A stretch of 27,464 bases of DNA from JAUVKT01 sp036350795 (GCA_036350795.1 JAZBNV010000178.1:1-27464), one strand, 5' to 3'; shown: positions 16,101 to 25,446, counted from the stretch's first letter. Made by a program: numbers and translations. Notes: a model not told the origin generated them from the letters alone.

Positions 16101-19100
16101 ATATTAAATTCTGGGTGATGGACCCCTTTGCCGAAGATCCTTCGCTCAGCGGTGGCGACCTCTACTTTAACCTGGGTAATATTTCGGAGGATATACTTCG
16201 CGACTCGAGAAAATCTTTCGAGAATGGATTGCCTATTACTCCCGAAGCGGTAAACGTAGATACCACCACATGGGGTCGCGTACCCACCATACAGGCAGTT
16301 GTACATGCCTTCGATAACAGTCCCGATTCGCGGCTCTACCAGGATGTGGGCCTCGATGGTTTATCAAACAGCGATGAGCAGAGCTTTTTCAGTACTTACC
16401 TGGAAGATGTTGCCTCGGTAGTAAGCGACCCTGTGATGCTGCAGACAATTCAGAATGACCCTTCGAACGACGATTTTCGCTATTTCAGGGGCACCGATTA
16501 TGACCTTGCACAAGTTGGCATCCTGGAAAGGTATAAGAAATTTAACGGTATGGAGCGTAACTCTCCAACCTCGGAGATGTCGGAAGAGAGCTACCCGACA
16601 AGTGGTTCAACACTTCCTGACATGGAGGATATAAACCGTGACAATACCCTCAGCGAAACAGAAAGCTATTACCAGTACAGGGTTAGTATAAGGCCCGAGG
16701 ACATGGTTGTGGGAAGAAATTATATTGTTGATGAAATAGATTATACTGCCACCCTGGCAAATGGTGATAAATCGACAGTTAAATGGTACCAGTTTAAAAT
16801 TCCCATAATAGATTATGAAAATGCAATTGGTAGTATATCTGACTTCAAGTCGATCAGGTTTATGCGAATGTTTCTCAAAAACTTCAGCGATGCAACAATA
16901 CTGAGGTTTGCCAAACTCGACCTGGTAAGGGCAGAATGGAGAAAGTATAATATTTCTTTCCTGGAGGGAGGCGAAAGGATTAATGTCCCTGAACCGGACG
17001 ATGGGACATTCGAGATCAGCTCGGTAAGCATCGAGGAAAATGCCGGCAAGGAACCTGTGAACTATGTTTTACCTCCAGGCTTTGACAGGGTGATAGACCC
17101 ATCTAATCCCCAGCTGCGCCAGCTCAACGAGCAATCGATGGTGCTGCGGACATTTAACCTTGAGGATGGAGATGCCAGGGCAGCTTTTAAAAATGTAAAT
17201 CTTGATATCAGGCAGTACAGAAGACTAAGAATGGAGGTGCATGGAGAAGAGATAATAGGTGAGCCGCTTAGCGACGGGGAACTGACGGTTTTTATCAGGA
17301 TCGGCTCAGATTACAAGGGAAACTTCTATGAGTATGAGGTGCCGCTTAAGCTTACCCCTCCGGGTTACTATAATAAGGATGATGATGAAGACAGGACAAT
17401 AGTCTGGCCAGTCGAAAACAGTTTTAATATTGATCTTTCGATATTCCAGGAGGCAAAGCAAGCCAGGAATATTGAAATGTCGAGACCGGGATCAACACTC
17501 GGAAGAAGCGATATCTATGTTTATCCGCACGAAAATGCCAGGATCAGTATATCGGGTAATCCTAACCTGAGCAACGTAAGGGTAATAATGATAGGTGTGC
17601 GTAACCCTATTAAAACACGGGATATAAATAATGATGACGGTTTGCCTAAATCTGTTGAGGTATGGGTAAACGAATTAAGGCTCAGCGATTTCAACGAAGA
17701 TGGCGGGTGGGCTGCAAATGCCAGGCTGCAGACCCGGCTTGCCGATCTCGGAACACTCGACCTGGTAGGACAGACCAGTACACCGGGTTTTGGTTCTCTT
17801 GATATGAAAGTAAACGAGAGGAGCAAAGAGCAGGTAATGAAGTATGATATTTCTTCAAATATTAACCTGGGTAAGTTCTTTCCTGAAGAATCGGGTGTGC
17901 AAATACCGGTTTATATCGGCTACTCTGAAAGCCATATTCAACCACAGTATAACCCGCTCGATCCTGATATTCTGTTTAAGGATGCCCTTGATGTACTTGA
18001 GCCTGCAAGGCGCGACTCACTTAAAAGTATTGCAGAAGATTTTACCCGGCGTAAAACAATTACCGTTAGCAATGCCGGGATCAATAAGCAGAAAGATAAG
18101 TCCTACCCCTGGGATATATCGAACCTGACCGTAAACTATACCTATAATGAATTATATCGCAGCGATATAAATACCGAGATTAATCTTGAGAAGAATTACC
18201 GGGGAGGTATTAATTACCTTTATGACACGAGGCCTAAAAACTTTGCCCCCTTCAAGAATGCAAAGATCTTCAGGCCAAAAATATTCAGGATAGTACGCGA
18301 TTTTAATTTCTACCTGGTACCGAAGCATGTTGGTTTCAGAACAGACCTGTCGAGGTATTACAACGAAATCAAAACCAGGAATATTAATAATCCCTACATC
18401 AAGATAAGGCCTACTTTCAGAAAGGATTTCGAATGGACAAGGTTTTACGATGTAAAATATGATGTTTCGCGCCAGTTGAAGTTTGATTTCAGCGCTACCA
18501 ACCTTAGCAGGATAGACGAGCCCTACGGGGGTGTCGACCGCGACAGGTATCGCGATACCTATGAAGCATGGAAGGATACGGTACTTATGAACCTGAAGGA
18601 TTTCGGACGCACCACCCACTACAGGCACAATATTAATGTTCAGTACAATCTCCCTGTAAACAAGCTTCCTCTTCTGAGCTGGGTTACAGCCAGCCTGCGG
18701 TATGGCGCAAACTACGACTGGCTTGCAGGACCGGTGTATCCCGACAGCCTCAATATTAACCTGGGCAACACAATCAAGAACTCCAATACAGGTACCTTTA
18801 CAGCACAGGGTCAGTTTACCAACCTTTATAACAAGTCAAATTTCCTGAAGAGGATTGAGCAGAATACCCGGCCGGGAGCAGCAATCAGCAGAAAGAAAGA
18901 GTACAGGACTGAAACCTACCAGCGGGAAAATATAGCAATAAGTGCAGGCCGCAGGAGAAATATTTACCATAACCTTAATACCGAAAATGTTAAGGTAGAG
19001 GTAAGAAAGCCTGACGGGACACTGGTAAACGGAAAAGTAGAGGTCCAGACTGATAATAAAGTTGTATTTACCGCCGATGAAGATGCTGAGAATGCAACTA

Positions 19101-20575
19101 TAAATGTGGAAGGACAGGTTGAAATAAAAAGGAATGCCCTGATTGTGACAGGGGAGTACCTGGTAAGGGCTTTGATGGGTGTAAGAAATATTCAGGGTAC
19201 CTACCAGATTGACCAGGGACAGGTTCTGCCCGGCTTTACTCCCGGAACCAGGTACGCCGGAATGTCTGATGTGGATGGTCTTTTGGCACCCGGGTGGGGA
19301 TTTGTGAGCGGCTTTAATGATCCGGGCTTCTTCGACAGGGCCATGGCCAATGGCTGGCTTACAAGCGATACCCTTTTAAACAGTGCCGCATTAAGTACCC
19401 GCAGTGAGACATTTACACTCAGGAGCACGCTGGAACCATTTCCCGGAATGCGAATCGATCTTACCGCCGATCGCAGGTTTGCACAGTCGGTATCGACGTA
19501 TTATACAGCCGACAGGTATGGTACCTTCCCTGACAGCCTGCGAAACAGGATGATTTCGGGTAATTTTTCCATATCAATAGTATCATGGGGTACAGCCTTT
19601 GAAAAAATTACTGAAGAGAACGGATACAGGTCTGAAACATTTGAGAAATTCAAGGATAACACAATAGTTGTTTCGGACAGGCTGGCACAGATAAGGTCGG
19701 AAAAGGATCCCGCCTATGAGCCTGACCTCGATCCGGAGACAGGATTGCCCGTAGAGGGACCCTATAAAAGCGGTTACGGAGCAACATCCAGCGAGGTATT
19801 GATTCCTTCGTTTATAGCAGCCTATACAAAGAAGGATCCTGAAAAGGTTACCCTCGATATTTTTCCATCCTATCTCAGCATGATGCCAAACTGGCGAATT
19901 AACTTTGATGGTCTTTCGCGTTTTGAACTGGTACAGAGGGCCTTCAGGTCTGTTAATATTGCTCACCAGTACAGGAGCTCGTACATTGTGGGTTCGTACA
20001 CAACAAACCTCTATTTTGATGATGCCGAAGATGGAATAAGCAGGATACGCGACCTGAACGCTAATTTTATTCCACAGTTCGAGTTAAATGTTGTAACAAT
20101 CAATGAACAGTTTTCGCCACTTATAAATATCGACCTGAACTGGAAGAACAGCCTTACCACCCGCTTCGAGTGGAAGAAAAACCGTACCGTAACCCTTAAC
20201 CTTGCCAATAACCAGGTTGCAGATGTAAGGAATAATGAGCTTATAATAGGAACGGGTTATCGATTTGATGATGTCCAGATTATTTTAAAAACGGGTGGCA
20301 GGCAAAGGCCACTGAGAAGTGATCTTAACCTGAGACTCGATTTATCAATCCGTGATAATAAGACCATATCGCGCAAACTGGTTGAAGATGTCAGCCAGCC
20401 TGTGGCAGGGCAGAAGATTTTCAGTATCAGAAGCACTGCCGACTATGTATTGAGCGACAGGTTTAACCTTCAGCTTTTCTTTGATCACAGTATCCGCGAT
20501 CCCTTTGTGGCAACAACATACAGGACTTCGGAAACAAACTTCGGCTTCAGCCTTAAGTTTACTCTTGTTCAGTAG
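13127..20575 (+). CDS. sprA: SprA/Sov, outer-membrane translocon of the type IX secretion system
   Basis: At 2482 residues this matches SprA (Sov in Porphyromonas), the very large beta-barrel through which T9SS substrates cross the outer membrane; it is also needed for gliding in flavobacteria. The N-terminus is a Sec signal (TVLLAFLLLVSVSGRPAGA, cleavage near residue 31). The SYIDDFEAS segment at 827–835 with the following NAWVLASVPQG is a family landmark, and long aromatic-alternating strands run to the C-terminus, which ends FSLKFTLVQ in a barrel-like strand. The start is a TTG at 13127: no ATG precedes the signal peptide and a stop lies just upstream. No frameshift is seen across 7.4 kb. 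Position between ruvA and gcvH is the conserved context. Confidence 0.96.
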   Translation: MRSGLVYTRYLTVLLAFLLLVSVSGRPAGAELPLNTALSMQDTIRQDTTLKLPYPFKDFSGRPWDPQPSSPLILGRPSNITSSVKYDPEKDEYIIYEKIGDLDFRTPVYMKPEEYRRYQFEQSMRSYWRSKLSGDESGARSSLIPQIQVGGEAFDKVFGSNVINIIPQGSAELVFGINISRTDNPTLSEKLRSIPTFDFQEKIQMNVTGTIGEKMQLGINYNTEAMFDFENRTRLEYSGGEDEIIKKIEAGDVTLPLTGTLITGSHSLFGLKTELQFGKLTVTSVISQQKGESSTIEVKGGAQQSEYEVYADEYEANKHFFLSHYFRDSYDKSMSKLPLISSGIIIERIEVWVTNKTSNFEETRNIVAFMDLAESQANIFNPVPAFQYNPASGIYPRNETNFLYEQMLTAYQDVRDVDKVTDMFNPLYPEFQIGRDYEKIENARRLTEREFTVNKQLGYISLNVALNNDEVLGVAYEYTLGGQIFKVGEFSTDGISAPDALVLKLLKGTTLSPRLPTWDLMMKNIYALGAYQIEPRDFTLNILYQDDETGNSINYIPEGNLSNEILLKVLGLDELNSVNDREADGVFDFIQGLTIDPSKGRMMFPVVEPFGSHLRSKFSDQSLADKYVFQELYDSTQTRAIQSAEKNKFKITGTYTSSSGSEIYLNALNIPQGGVKVTAGGVPLTENVDYTVDYNAGRVNIINPALIESQTPIQVSLESNQFFGFQTKTLLGSHLNYQVSEDFNIGGTILHLNERPYTQKVNFGEEPISNTILGFNTSYRSESQFLTKMVDALPLVQTKAPSSLTFFGEFAHLIPGHSRAISAAGNSYIDDFEASEIPYDMKTYNAWVLASVPQGQDALFPEGRLNNDLTSGFNRSKLSWYVIDPLFLRNGSTTPDHIKNNPDQQSSHFVREVYENELFPFKESPSGIPTNLAVLNLAFYPDERGPYNFETSGSAYSAGLRADGKLNSPGSRWGGIMREILTSDFENANIQYIKFWVMDPFAEDPSLSGGDLYFNLGNISEDILRDSRKSFENGLPITPEAVNVDTTTWGRVPTIQAVVHAFDNSPDSRLYQDVGLDGLSNSDEQSFFSTYLEDVASVVSDPVMLQTIQNDPSNDDFRYFRGTDYDLAQVGILERYKKFNGMERNSPTSEMSEESYPTSGSTLPDMEDINRDNTLSETESYYQYRVSIRPEDMVVGRNYIVDEIDYTATLANGDKSTVKWYQFKIPIIDYENAIGSISDFKSIRFMRMFLKNFSDATILRFAKLDLVRAEWRKYNISFLEGGERINVPEPDDGTFEISSVSIEENAGKEPVNYVLPPGFDRVIDPSNPQLRQLNEQSMVLRTFNLEDGDARAAFKNVNLDIRQYRRLRMEVHGEEIIGEPLSDGELTVFIRIGSDYKGNFYEYEVPLKLTPPGYYNKDDDEDRTIVWPVENSFNIDLSIFQEAKQARNIEMSRPGSTLGRSDIYVYPHENARISISGNPNLSNVRVIMIGVRNPIKTRDINNDDGLPKSVEVWVNELRLSDFNEDGGWAANARLQTRLADLGTLDLVGQTSTPGFGSLDMKVNERSKEQVMKYDISSNINLGKFFPEESGVQIPVYIGYSESHIQPQYNPLDPDILFKDALDVLEPARRDSLKSIAEDFTRRKTITVSNAGINKQKDKSYPWDISNLTVNYTYNELYRSDINTEINLEKNYRGGINYLYDTRPKNFAPFKNAKIFRPKIFRIVRDFNFYLVPKHVGFRTDLSRYYNEIKTRNINNPYIKIRPTFRKDFEWTRFYDVKYDVSRQLKFDFSATNLSRIDEPYGGVDRDRYRDTYEAWKDTVLMNLKDFGRTTHYRHNINVQYNLPVNKLPLLSWVTASLRYGANYDWLAGPVYPDSLNINLGNTIKNSNTGTFTAQGQFTNLYNKSNFLKRIEQNTRPGAAISRKKEYRTETYQRENIAISAGRRRNIYHNLNTENVKVEVRKPDGTLVNGKVEVQTDNKVVFTADEDAENATINVEGQVEIKRNALIVTGEYLVRALMGVRNIQGTYQIDQGQVLPGFTPGTRYAGMSDVDGLLAPGWGFVSGFNDPGFFDRAMANGWLTSDTLLNSAALSTRSETFTLRSTLEPFPGMRIDLTADRRFAQSVSTYYTADRYGTFPDSLRNRMISGNFSISIVSWGTAFEKITEENGYRSETFEKFKDNTIVVSDRLAQIRSEKDPAYEPDLDPETGLPVEGPYKSGYGATSSEVLIPSFIAAYTKKDPEKVTLDIFPSYLSMMPNWRINFDGLSRFELVQRAFRSVNIAHQYRSSYIVGSYTTNLYFDDAEDGISRIRDLNANFIPQFELNVVTINEQFSPLINIDLNWKNSLTTRFEWKKNRTVTLNLANNQVADVRNNELIIGTGYRFDDVQIILKTGGRQRPLRSDLNLRLDLSIRDNKTISRKLVEDVSQPVAGQKIFSIRSTADYVLSDRFNLQLFFDHSIRDPFVATTYRTSETNFGFSLKFTLVQ

Positions 20576-20580
20576 CTTTA

Positions 20581-20670
20581 TGTCATTCCGGGCCTGCGAG
20601 GAATCTGCAATTTATTGGTGTCTATAGATCCTTCACTTCGTTCAGGATGACAGAGTTCAGGATGACAGAA
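20581..20670. repeat. Dispersed TGTCATTCC...GGATGACA repeat with a tandem 15-bp end
   Basis: The element opens with TGTCATTCCGGGCCTGCGAG and closes with TTCAGGATGACA, giving inverted termini (TGTCAT/ATGACA). The last 15 bases are duplicated in tandem (20641–20655 and 20656–20670, one difference). The same end motifs occur around 1135–1208. It is non-coding and inserted just after sprA. Confidence 0.6.
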
Positions 20671-20703
20671 TAGGGTAGTATTAAAAATAATATGTCCTAT
20701 ATC

Positions 20704-20735
20704 ATTGTGTTAAATTGTATAAAACCTTATTTTTG
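20704..20735 (+). promoter_or_regulatory. Promoter of gcvH
   Basis: TATTTTTG (20728–20735) is a perfect -7 box, with ATTG (20704–20707, one mismatch from TTTG) exactly 20 nt upstream. The leader to the ATG at 20766 would be about 25 nt. This makes gcvH independently transcribed although it follows sprA. Confidence 0.65.
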
Positions 20736-20765
20736 GTTTAGTTATTAAGATAAAAATCTACTAAA

Positions 20766-21143
20766 ATGAATGTTCCTGAAAACTTAAAGTACACTAAAGA
20801 TCACGAATGGATACGTGTTGAAGGCGATACTGCCTTTGTTGGTATCACTGATTTTGCCCAGGGAGAACTTGGAGATGTTGTCTTCGTTGAAATTGAGACT
20901 GAAGGTGAGACTCTTGATAAGGAAGAAGTATTTGGCACTATCGAAGCTGTAAAGACCGTATCTGATATGTTTATGCCTGTTGGAGGTGAGGTTATTGAGG
21001 TTAACCCCGCAATAGAAGATTCTCCTGATGTGGTAAATAAGGATCCTTTCGGCAAGGGCTGGATGATAAAGATGAAAATATCTGATGCATCTGAGCTGGA
21101 TGAGCTACTTACGGCAGAAGAATATAAAGAACTTATTGCTTAA
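20766..21143 (+). CDS. gcvH: Glycine cleavage system H protein
   Basis: This 125-residue protein is the lipoyl carrier that shuttles the aminomethyl group between the P, T and L proteins of the glycine cleavage complex. The N-terminus NVPENLKYTKDHEWIRVEG and the lipoylation site GTIEAVKTVSD (K63) are standard, and the C-terminal helix ends EEYKEL. The other gcv genes are not here. gcvH next to sprA is a recurring Bacteroidota arrangement with no evident functional link. The ATG at 20766 lies about 30 nt downstream of a good promoter. Confidence 0.97.
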   Translation: MNVPENLKYTKDHEWIRVEGDTAFVGITDFAQGELGDVVFVEIETEGETLDKEEVFGTIEAVKTVSDMFMPVGGEVIEVNPAIEDSPDVVNKDPFGKGWMIKMKISDASELDELLTAEEYKELIA

Positions 21144-21213
21144 TCGGATAAACTGAGCCTGGCAGTTTACTATTAGTTTGTTTAATGGCTGTCAGGTAAG
21201 AGGTATGCGATAA

Positions 21214-21255
21214 AAAAATAACGGCATTAATAACGTTATTAATGCCGTTATTTTT
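21214..21255. terminator. Bidirectional terminator: 42-bp perfect palindrome
   Basis: Bases 21214–21255 form a perfect inverted repeat centred between 21234 and 21235 (AACGTT at the centre), with 21-bp arms and no spacer. The arms end in an A-run on the left and a T-run on the right, so both strands read a stem followed by U-rich sequence. It lies between the convergent gcvH and infB genes and can terminate both. Confidence 0.88.
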
Positions 21256-21267
21256 ATATAAGGATTT

Positions 21268-24159
21268 TTAAAGGGTACGGTTTACTTCAGTCTCCTTGTA
21301 AGATTCAAGTATATCACCAACCTTAATATCGTTAAACTTATCAATATTGAGTCCGCATTCATATCCCGATGTAACTTCCTTTACATCATCCTTGAATCGT
21401 TTAAGTGAGCCAAGCAATCCGGTATAGATAACTATACCATCCCTGATAAGTCGTACCATCGAGTTTCTTGTTATGCGTCCTTCTTTAACATAGCAACCTG
21501 CAACTGTACCAACCTTGGTTATTTTGTATATTTCCCGAATCTCAACGGTTCCGGTAATTTCTTCCTTCACTTCGGGCGAAAGCATGCCTTCCATTGCTGA
21601 TTTCAACTCATTTATTGCATCATAAATAATAGAATAGAGCCTGATATCAATTTCTTCTTTCTCAGCAAGCTTTCGTGCGCTTAGCGAGGGGCGAACCTGG
21701 AATCCGATAATAATAGCATTCGATGCTGCGGCCAGCAGTATGTCAGATTCGGAGATTTGTCCAACTGCCTTATGCCTAATATTTACCTGGATTTCTTCTG
21801 TAGATAGTTTTATAAGGGCATCACTAAGTGCTTCAACCGATCCGTCAACATCACCTTTAACAATCACATTCAGCTCCTGGAAGTTGCCAATGGCAATCCT
21901 TCGTCCTATTTCGTCAAGAGTAATATGTTTCTGGGTACGTAATCCCTGTTCGCGCTGAAGCTGCGTCCTTTTGTTGGCTATGTCTTTGGCCTCGCGATCG
22001 GTGCTCATTATATTAAAATTATCGCCCGCCTGTGGTGCACCATTTAATCCAAGAATAAGCACGGGAGTGGCCGGACCGGCTTCTTCAACTTTCAGTCCCC
22101 GCTCATTGTACATTGCCTTTATATGCCCGTAATTTGCCCCGGCAAGCATAACATCACCTATCCTGAGGGTCCCTGATTTAACCAGAACGGTCGCAATATA
22201 TCCTCTTCCCTTATCAAGCGAAGATTCGATAATGGTACCGTTGGCTCTCTTGTCGGGGTTTGCTTTCAGCTCCAGCAGTTCAGCCTCGAGAAGAACTTTT
22301 TCAAGCAGCTCATCGATATTAATTCCAGCTTTTGCAGAGATTTCCTGGCTCTGGTATTTTCCTCCCCAGTCTTCAACCAGGAAATTCATATTTGCGAGTT
22401 CTTCCTTGATCTTTTCAGGATTGGCTGAAGGTTTATCAATCTTGTTTATTGCAAAAATAATCGGCACACCTGCAGCAGCAGCATGGTTAATAGCTTCCAC
22501 TGTCTGGGGCATTACACCATCGTCAGCAGCAACAACAATAATAGCAATATCTGTTATCTGCGCACCTCTTGCCCTCATTGCAGTAAATGCTTCGTGGCCC
22601 GGGGTGTCGAGGAAGGTTATCTGGCGGCCATCATCCAGTTTAACACCGTAAGCTCCGATATGCTGGGTAATACCACCGGCTTCACCAGCAATAACATTGG
22701 CATTCCTGATATAATCGAGTAGTTTTGTTTTACCATGGTCGACATGGCCCATTACAGTTACTATAGGTGGCCTGTGTACCATTTCCTCTTCCACGTCTGC
22801 CTCTTCCTTTACTGCTTCAAGTACTTCTGCACTCACAAACTCAACTTCGTAACCAAATTCCTCTGCAACCATTGACATTGTTTCAGCATCAAGTCGCTGG
22901 TTTATAGACACAAACAGTCCCAGTCCCATGCATGATGAAATAATCTCAGTTACAGGTGTGTCCATCATGGTTGCAAGTTCGTTTACAGAAACAAACTCTG
23001 TAACCTTCAGTATTTTCTTCTTCAGTTCCTGCTTTTCGAATTCTTCCTGTGCCTTCTGGCTTACAAGGTCTCTTTTTTCGCGCCTGTATTTGGATCCTTT
23101 TGATTTTCCTTTGGTGGTAAGCCTGGCCAGTGTTTCCTTGATTTGTTTCTGAACATCTTCATCAGAAATCTCAGGTCGTATTGTAGCTTTTTTCTTTCGC
23201 TTCTGGTCACCTCTTCTGTCAACAACCGGGGTTTTAAGCGAAACTCTTTCCTTATCTTTTCTTATTCTTTTTCTCCTCTTCTTCTGGTCATCTTCATCAT
23301 CAGAAGCGGGTTTTTTATATTGTGTTTTCTTCTTTTCTTCAACTGTTGGAAGTTCGATCCTGCCTACAACAGTGGGGCCTGACAGCTTTTGAAATTTTGT
23401 TTTGATAAATTCCTGTTTATCTTCTGCTTCTTCTTCAACTTTTGGTTCCACTTTCCCGTCTTCAGGCTTATCTGCACCCTTATCAGCACCGGGTTCAACT
23501 TTCTCCGGAGTTACTTTCTCCTTTTCTGCTTCTGCTTCTGCTTTCTTTTCAGTTATCTCAGGGCTCTTTTTGGGCTCTGCAGGGCTTTCCTTTACCGGAA
23601 TTTCTTCGTCAACTGCCTTGCTGGCTTCAGAATCGGCTTTTATCTCTGTCTTCTCTTTCGGAGCAGGTTTTTTCCCCTGTATCTTATCCAGGTCAATTTT
23701 ACCTACAACTGTGGGTCCGACTGACCTTTTTGTATCTTTCTTTTCTTCTTCTGCGACCTTTTCTTCAGCCTTAGCTTTTTCTTCTTCTGCCTTTTTAGTG
23801 GTCTTTTCCTCCTTTTCGGCTATAACTTCTTTTTTAAGCGGAGGTTCTTCCTTCTTTTGGGGCGCGGCTACAGGCTCGCTATGTTCTTCAACAATCTCGC
23901 CAGAGTCTTCATCGAGGCTGAGACTTTCTTTCCTTCTGGCCAGCTCATTCAGAATAAGCTTCTCAGATTCCTTTTTAAAATTCAGGTCAGAGCTGTATTC
24001 TTTTATAAGAAGGCTATATGCTTCAGGAGGAATTTTGGTATTCGGATTGGAATCAACTTCAAAACCTTTCTTATGAAGAAAATCCACAATGGTAGAAATA
24101 CCAACATTAAACTCCCTGGCAGCTTTACTCAGCCTTGTTGCTTTCAACCCTTCTGTCAT
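21268..24159 (-). CDS. infB: Translation initiation factor IF-2
   Basis: IF-2 is the GTPase that delivers fMet-tRNA to the ribosome P site. The 963-residue protein opens with the IF2_N module (ATRLSKAAREFNVGISTIVDFL). A long Lys/Glu-rich disordered region (about 85–385) follows, then a second IF2_N-like part (VTEFVSVNELATMMDTPVTEII) and the GTPase core: G1 GHVDHGKT (471–478), G3 DTPGH, G4 NKID and G5 SAKAG. Domains II to IV end at the C-terminus. The charged region carries two similar units, GPTVVGKIDLDKI and GPTVVGRIELPTV. The ATG at 24159 gives the conserved N-terminus. It follows nusA by 28 nt as last gene of rimP–nusA–infB. Its cargo tRNA is encoded at 3300–3371. Confidence 0.97.
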   Translation of the reverse strand: MTEGLKATRLSKAAREFNVGISTIVDFLHKKGFEVDSNPNTKIPPEAYSLLIKEYSSDLNFKKESEKLILNELARRKESLSLDEDSGEIVEEHSEPVAAPQKKEEPPLKKEVIAEKEEKTTKKAEEEKAKAEEKVAEEEKKDTKRSVGPTVVGKIDLDKIQGKKPAPKEKTEIKADSEASKAVDEEIPVKESPAEPKKSPEITEKKAEAEAEKEKVTPEKVEPGADKGADKPEDGKVEPKVEEEAEDKQEFIKTKFQKLSGPTVVGRIELPTVEEKKKTQYKKPASDDEDDQKKRRKRIRKDKERVSLKTPVVDRRGDQKRKKKATIRPEISDEDVQKQIKETLARLTTKGKSKGSKYRREKRDLVSQKAQEEFEKQELKKKILKVTEFVSVNELATMMDTPVTEIISSCMGLGLFVSINQRLDAETMSMVAEEFGYEVEFVSAEVLEAVKEEADVEEEMVHRPPIVTVMGHVDHGKTKLLDYIRNANVIAGEAGGITQHIGAYGVKLDDGRQITFLDTPGHEAFTAMRARGAQITDIAIIVVAADDGVMPQTVEAINHAAAAGVPIIFAINKIDKPSANPEKIKEELANMNFLVEDWGGKYQSQEISAKAGINIDELLEKVLLEAELLELKANPDKRANGTIIESSLDKGRGYIATVLVKSGTLRIGDVMLAGANYGHIKAMYNERGLKVEEAGPATPVLILGLNGAPQAGDNFNIMSTDREAKDIANKRTQLQREQGLRTQKHITLDEIGRRIAIGNFQELNVIVKGDVDGSVEALSDALIKLSTEEIQVNIRHKAVGQISESDILLAAASNAIIIGFQVRPSLSARKLAEKEEIDIRLYSIIYDAINELKSAMEGMLSPEVKEEITGTVEIREIYKITKVGTVAGCYVKEGRITRNSMVRLIRDGIVIYTGLLGSLKRFKDDVKEVTSGYECGLNIDKFNDIKVGDILESYKETEVNRTL

Positions 24160-24187
24160 AGATATCTAATTATAATTCTTGTGTGTT

Positions 24188-25426
24188 CTATTCAAATTCA
24201 GCCTTAAGAACTTTTAATACTTCGTTTATTGTTTCTTCTTCAAGATCTGTACGCTTGGCCAGTTCCTTTGCAGTAAGCTGAATCACGCTCTTGGCTGTAT
24301 CACATCCTATCGCCTTGAGTTCGTCTATTATCCATCCATCAATCTCATCAGAAAATTCTTCAAGATTTACATCTTCTTCATCATCCCCCTCAGGTTCGCG
24401 GTATACATCAATCTCATAACCGGTAAGCTGGCTGGCAAGTTTAATGTTAAGGCCTCCCTTACCAATTGCGAGTGATACTTCGCTTGGTTTAAGGTAAATT
24501 TCAGCACTCTTTTTTTCTTCCGAGATTTTTATGGTACTGATTTTAGCCGGGCTAAGAGCCCTTGTAAGGTAAAGCTGCAGGTTATTGGTATAATTGATAA
24601 CATCAATATTCTCATTTCTGAGCTCCCTTACTATGCCATGTATCCTTGATCCCTTCATTCCCACACATGCTCCAACAGGATCAATCCTTTCGTCGTAGGA
24701 TTCAACTGCTACCTTTGCCCTTTCGCCCGGAACCCTTACAATTTTCTTTATGGTAATCAGCCCGTCAAATATTTCGGGTACCTCAAGCTCAAACAAGCGC
24801 TCAAGGAAAATAGGTGAAGTCCTGGAAAGGATTATATAAGGTGTGTTGTTCCTCATCTCAACCTTGATAACCACGGCTCTTATCGAGTCGCCTTTCCTGA
24901 AATGATCGGAGGGTATCTGCTCTGATTTCGGGATAATTAATTCGTTTCCGTCGTCGTCGAGAATAAGAATTTCCCTTTTCCAGACCTGGTAAACCTCACC
25001 GGTTACAATTTCACCGATGCGGTCTTTATACTTCATATATATATTATTCTTCTCGAGATCGAGTATCCTGGTAGTGAGATGCTGACGCAGTGCAAGGATT
25101 GCCCTGCGCCCAAAATCGTTAAGCTTTACCTCGTCAGATACTTCTTCTCCAACTTCGTAATCATCATCGATCTTTTTAGCTTCGCTTAGCGGAATCTGGG
25201 TGTTCGGATCTTCCAGGTCTGAATCTTCAACAACCTCCCTGTTTCTCCAGATCTCGAAGTCTCCCTTGTCGATGTTTACAATGATGTCGAAATTCTCGTC
25301 CGATCCGTATTTTCTTGCAAGTAAACTCCTGAAAACATCTTCCAGGACACTCATCATAGTTGCCCTGTCAATGTTTTTAAGTTCCTTAAACTCAGAAAAG
25401 GTATCGATCAAATTTACATTTTCCAT
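24188..25426 (-). CDS. nusA: Transcription termination/antitermination factor NusA
   Basis: NusA binds RNA polymerase and nascent RNA and modulates pausing, termination and antitermination. The 412-residue protein has the N-terminal polymerase-binding domain (about 1–130), an S1 domain (about 133–200, GEIVTGEVYQVWKREILIL), then KH1 with the family motif RVPGERAKVAVES and DPVGACVGMKGSRI, and KH2 (SLAIGKGGLNIKLASQLTG). A short C-terminal helix-hairpin-helix-like stretch (LKAIGCDTAKSVIQLTAKELAKRTDL) replaces the longer acidic repeats of E. coli. It lies 20 nt after rimP and 28 nt before infB. Confidence 0.96.
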   Translation of the reverse strand: MENVNLIDTFSEFKELKNIDRATMMSVLEDVFRSLLARKYGSDENFDIIVNIDKGDFEIWRNREVVEDSDLEDPNTQIPLSEAKKIDDDYEVGEEVSDEVKLNDFGRRAILALRQHLTTRILDLEKNNIYMKYKDRIGEIVTGEVYQVWKREILILDDDGNELIIPKSEQIPSDHFRKGDSIRAVVIKVEMRNNTPYIILSRTSPIFLERLFELEVPEIFDGLITIKKIVRVPGERAKVAVESYDERIDPVGACVGMKGSRIHGIVRELRNENIDVINYTNNLQLYLTRALSPAKISTIKISEEKKSAEIYLKPSEVSLAIGKGGLNIKLASQLTGYEIDVYREPEGDDEEDVNLEEFSDEIDGWIIDELKAIGCDTAKSVIQLTAKELAKRTDLEEETINEVLKVLKAEFE

Positions 25427-25446
25427 TTCAATGCAATGTCTTTATA

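Noticed and set aside
23402..24076. 224-codon frame antisense to infB
   Set aside because: It is rich in Ser and Phe only because it reads the complement of the Lys/Glu codons of the IF-2 linker; a shadow frame.
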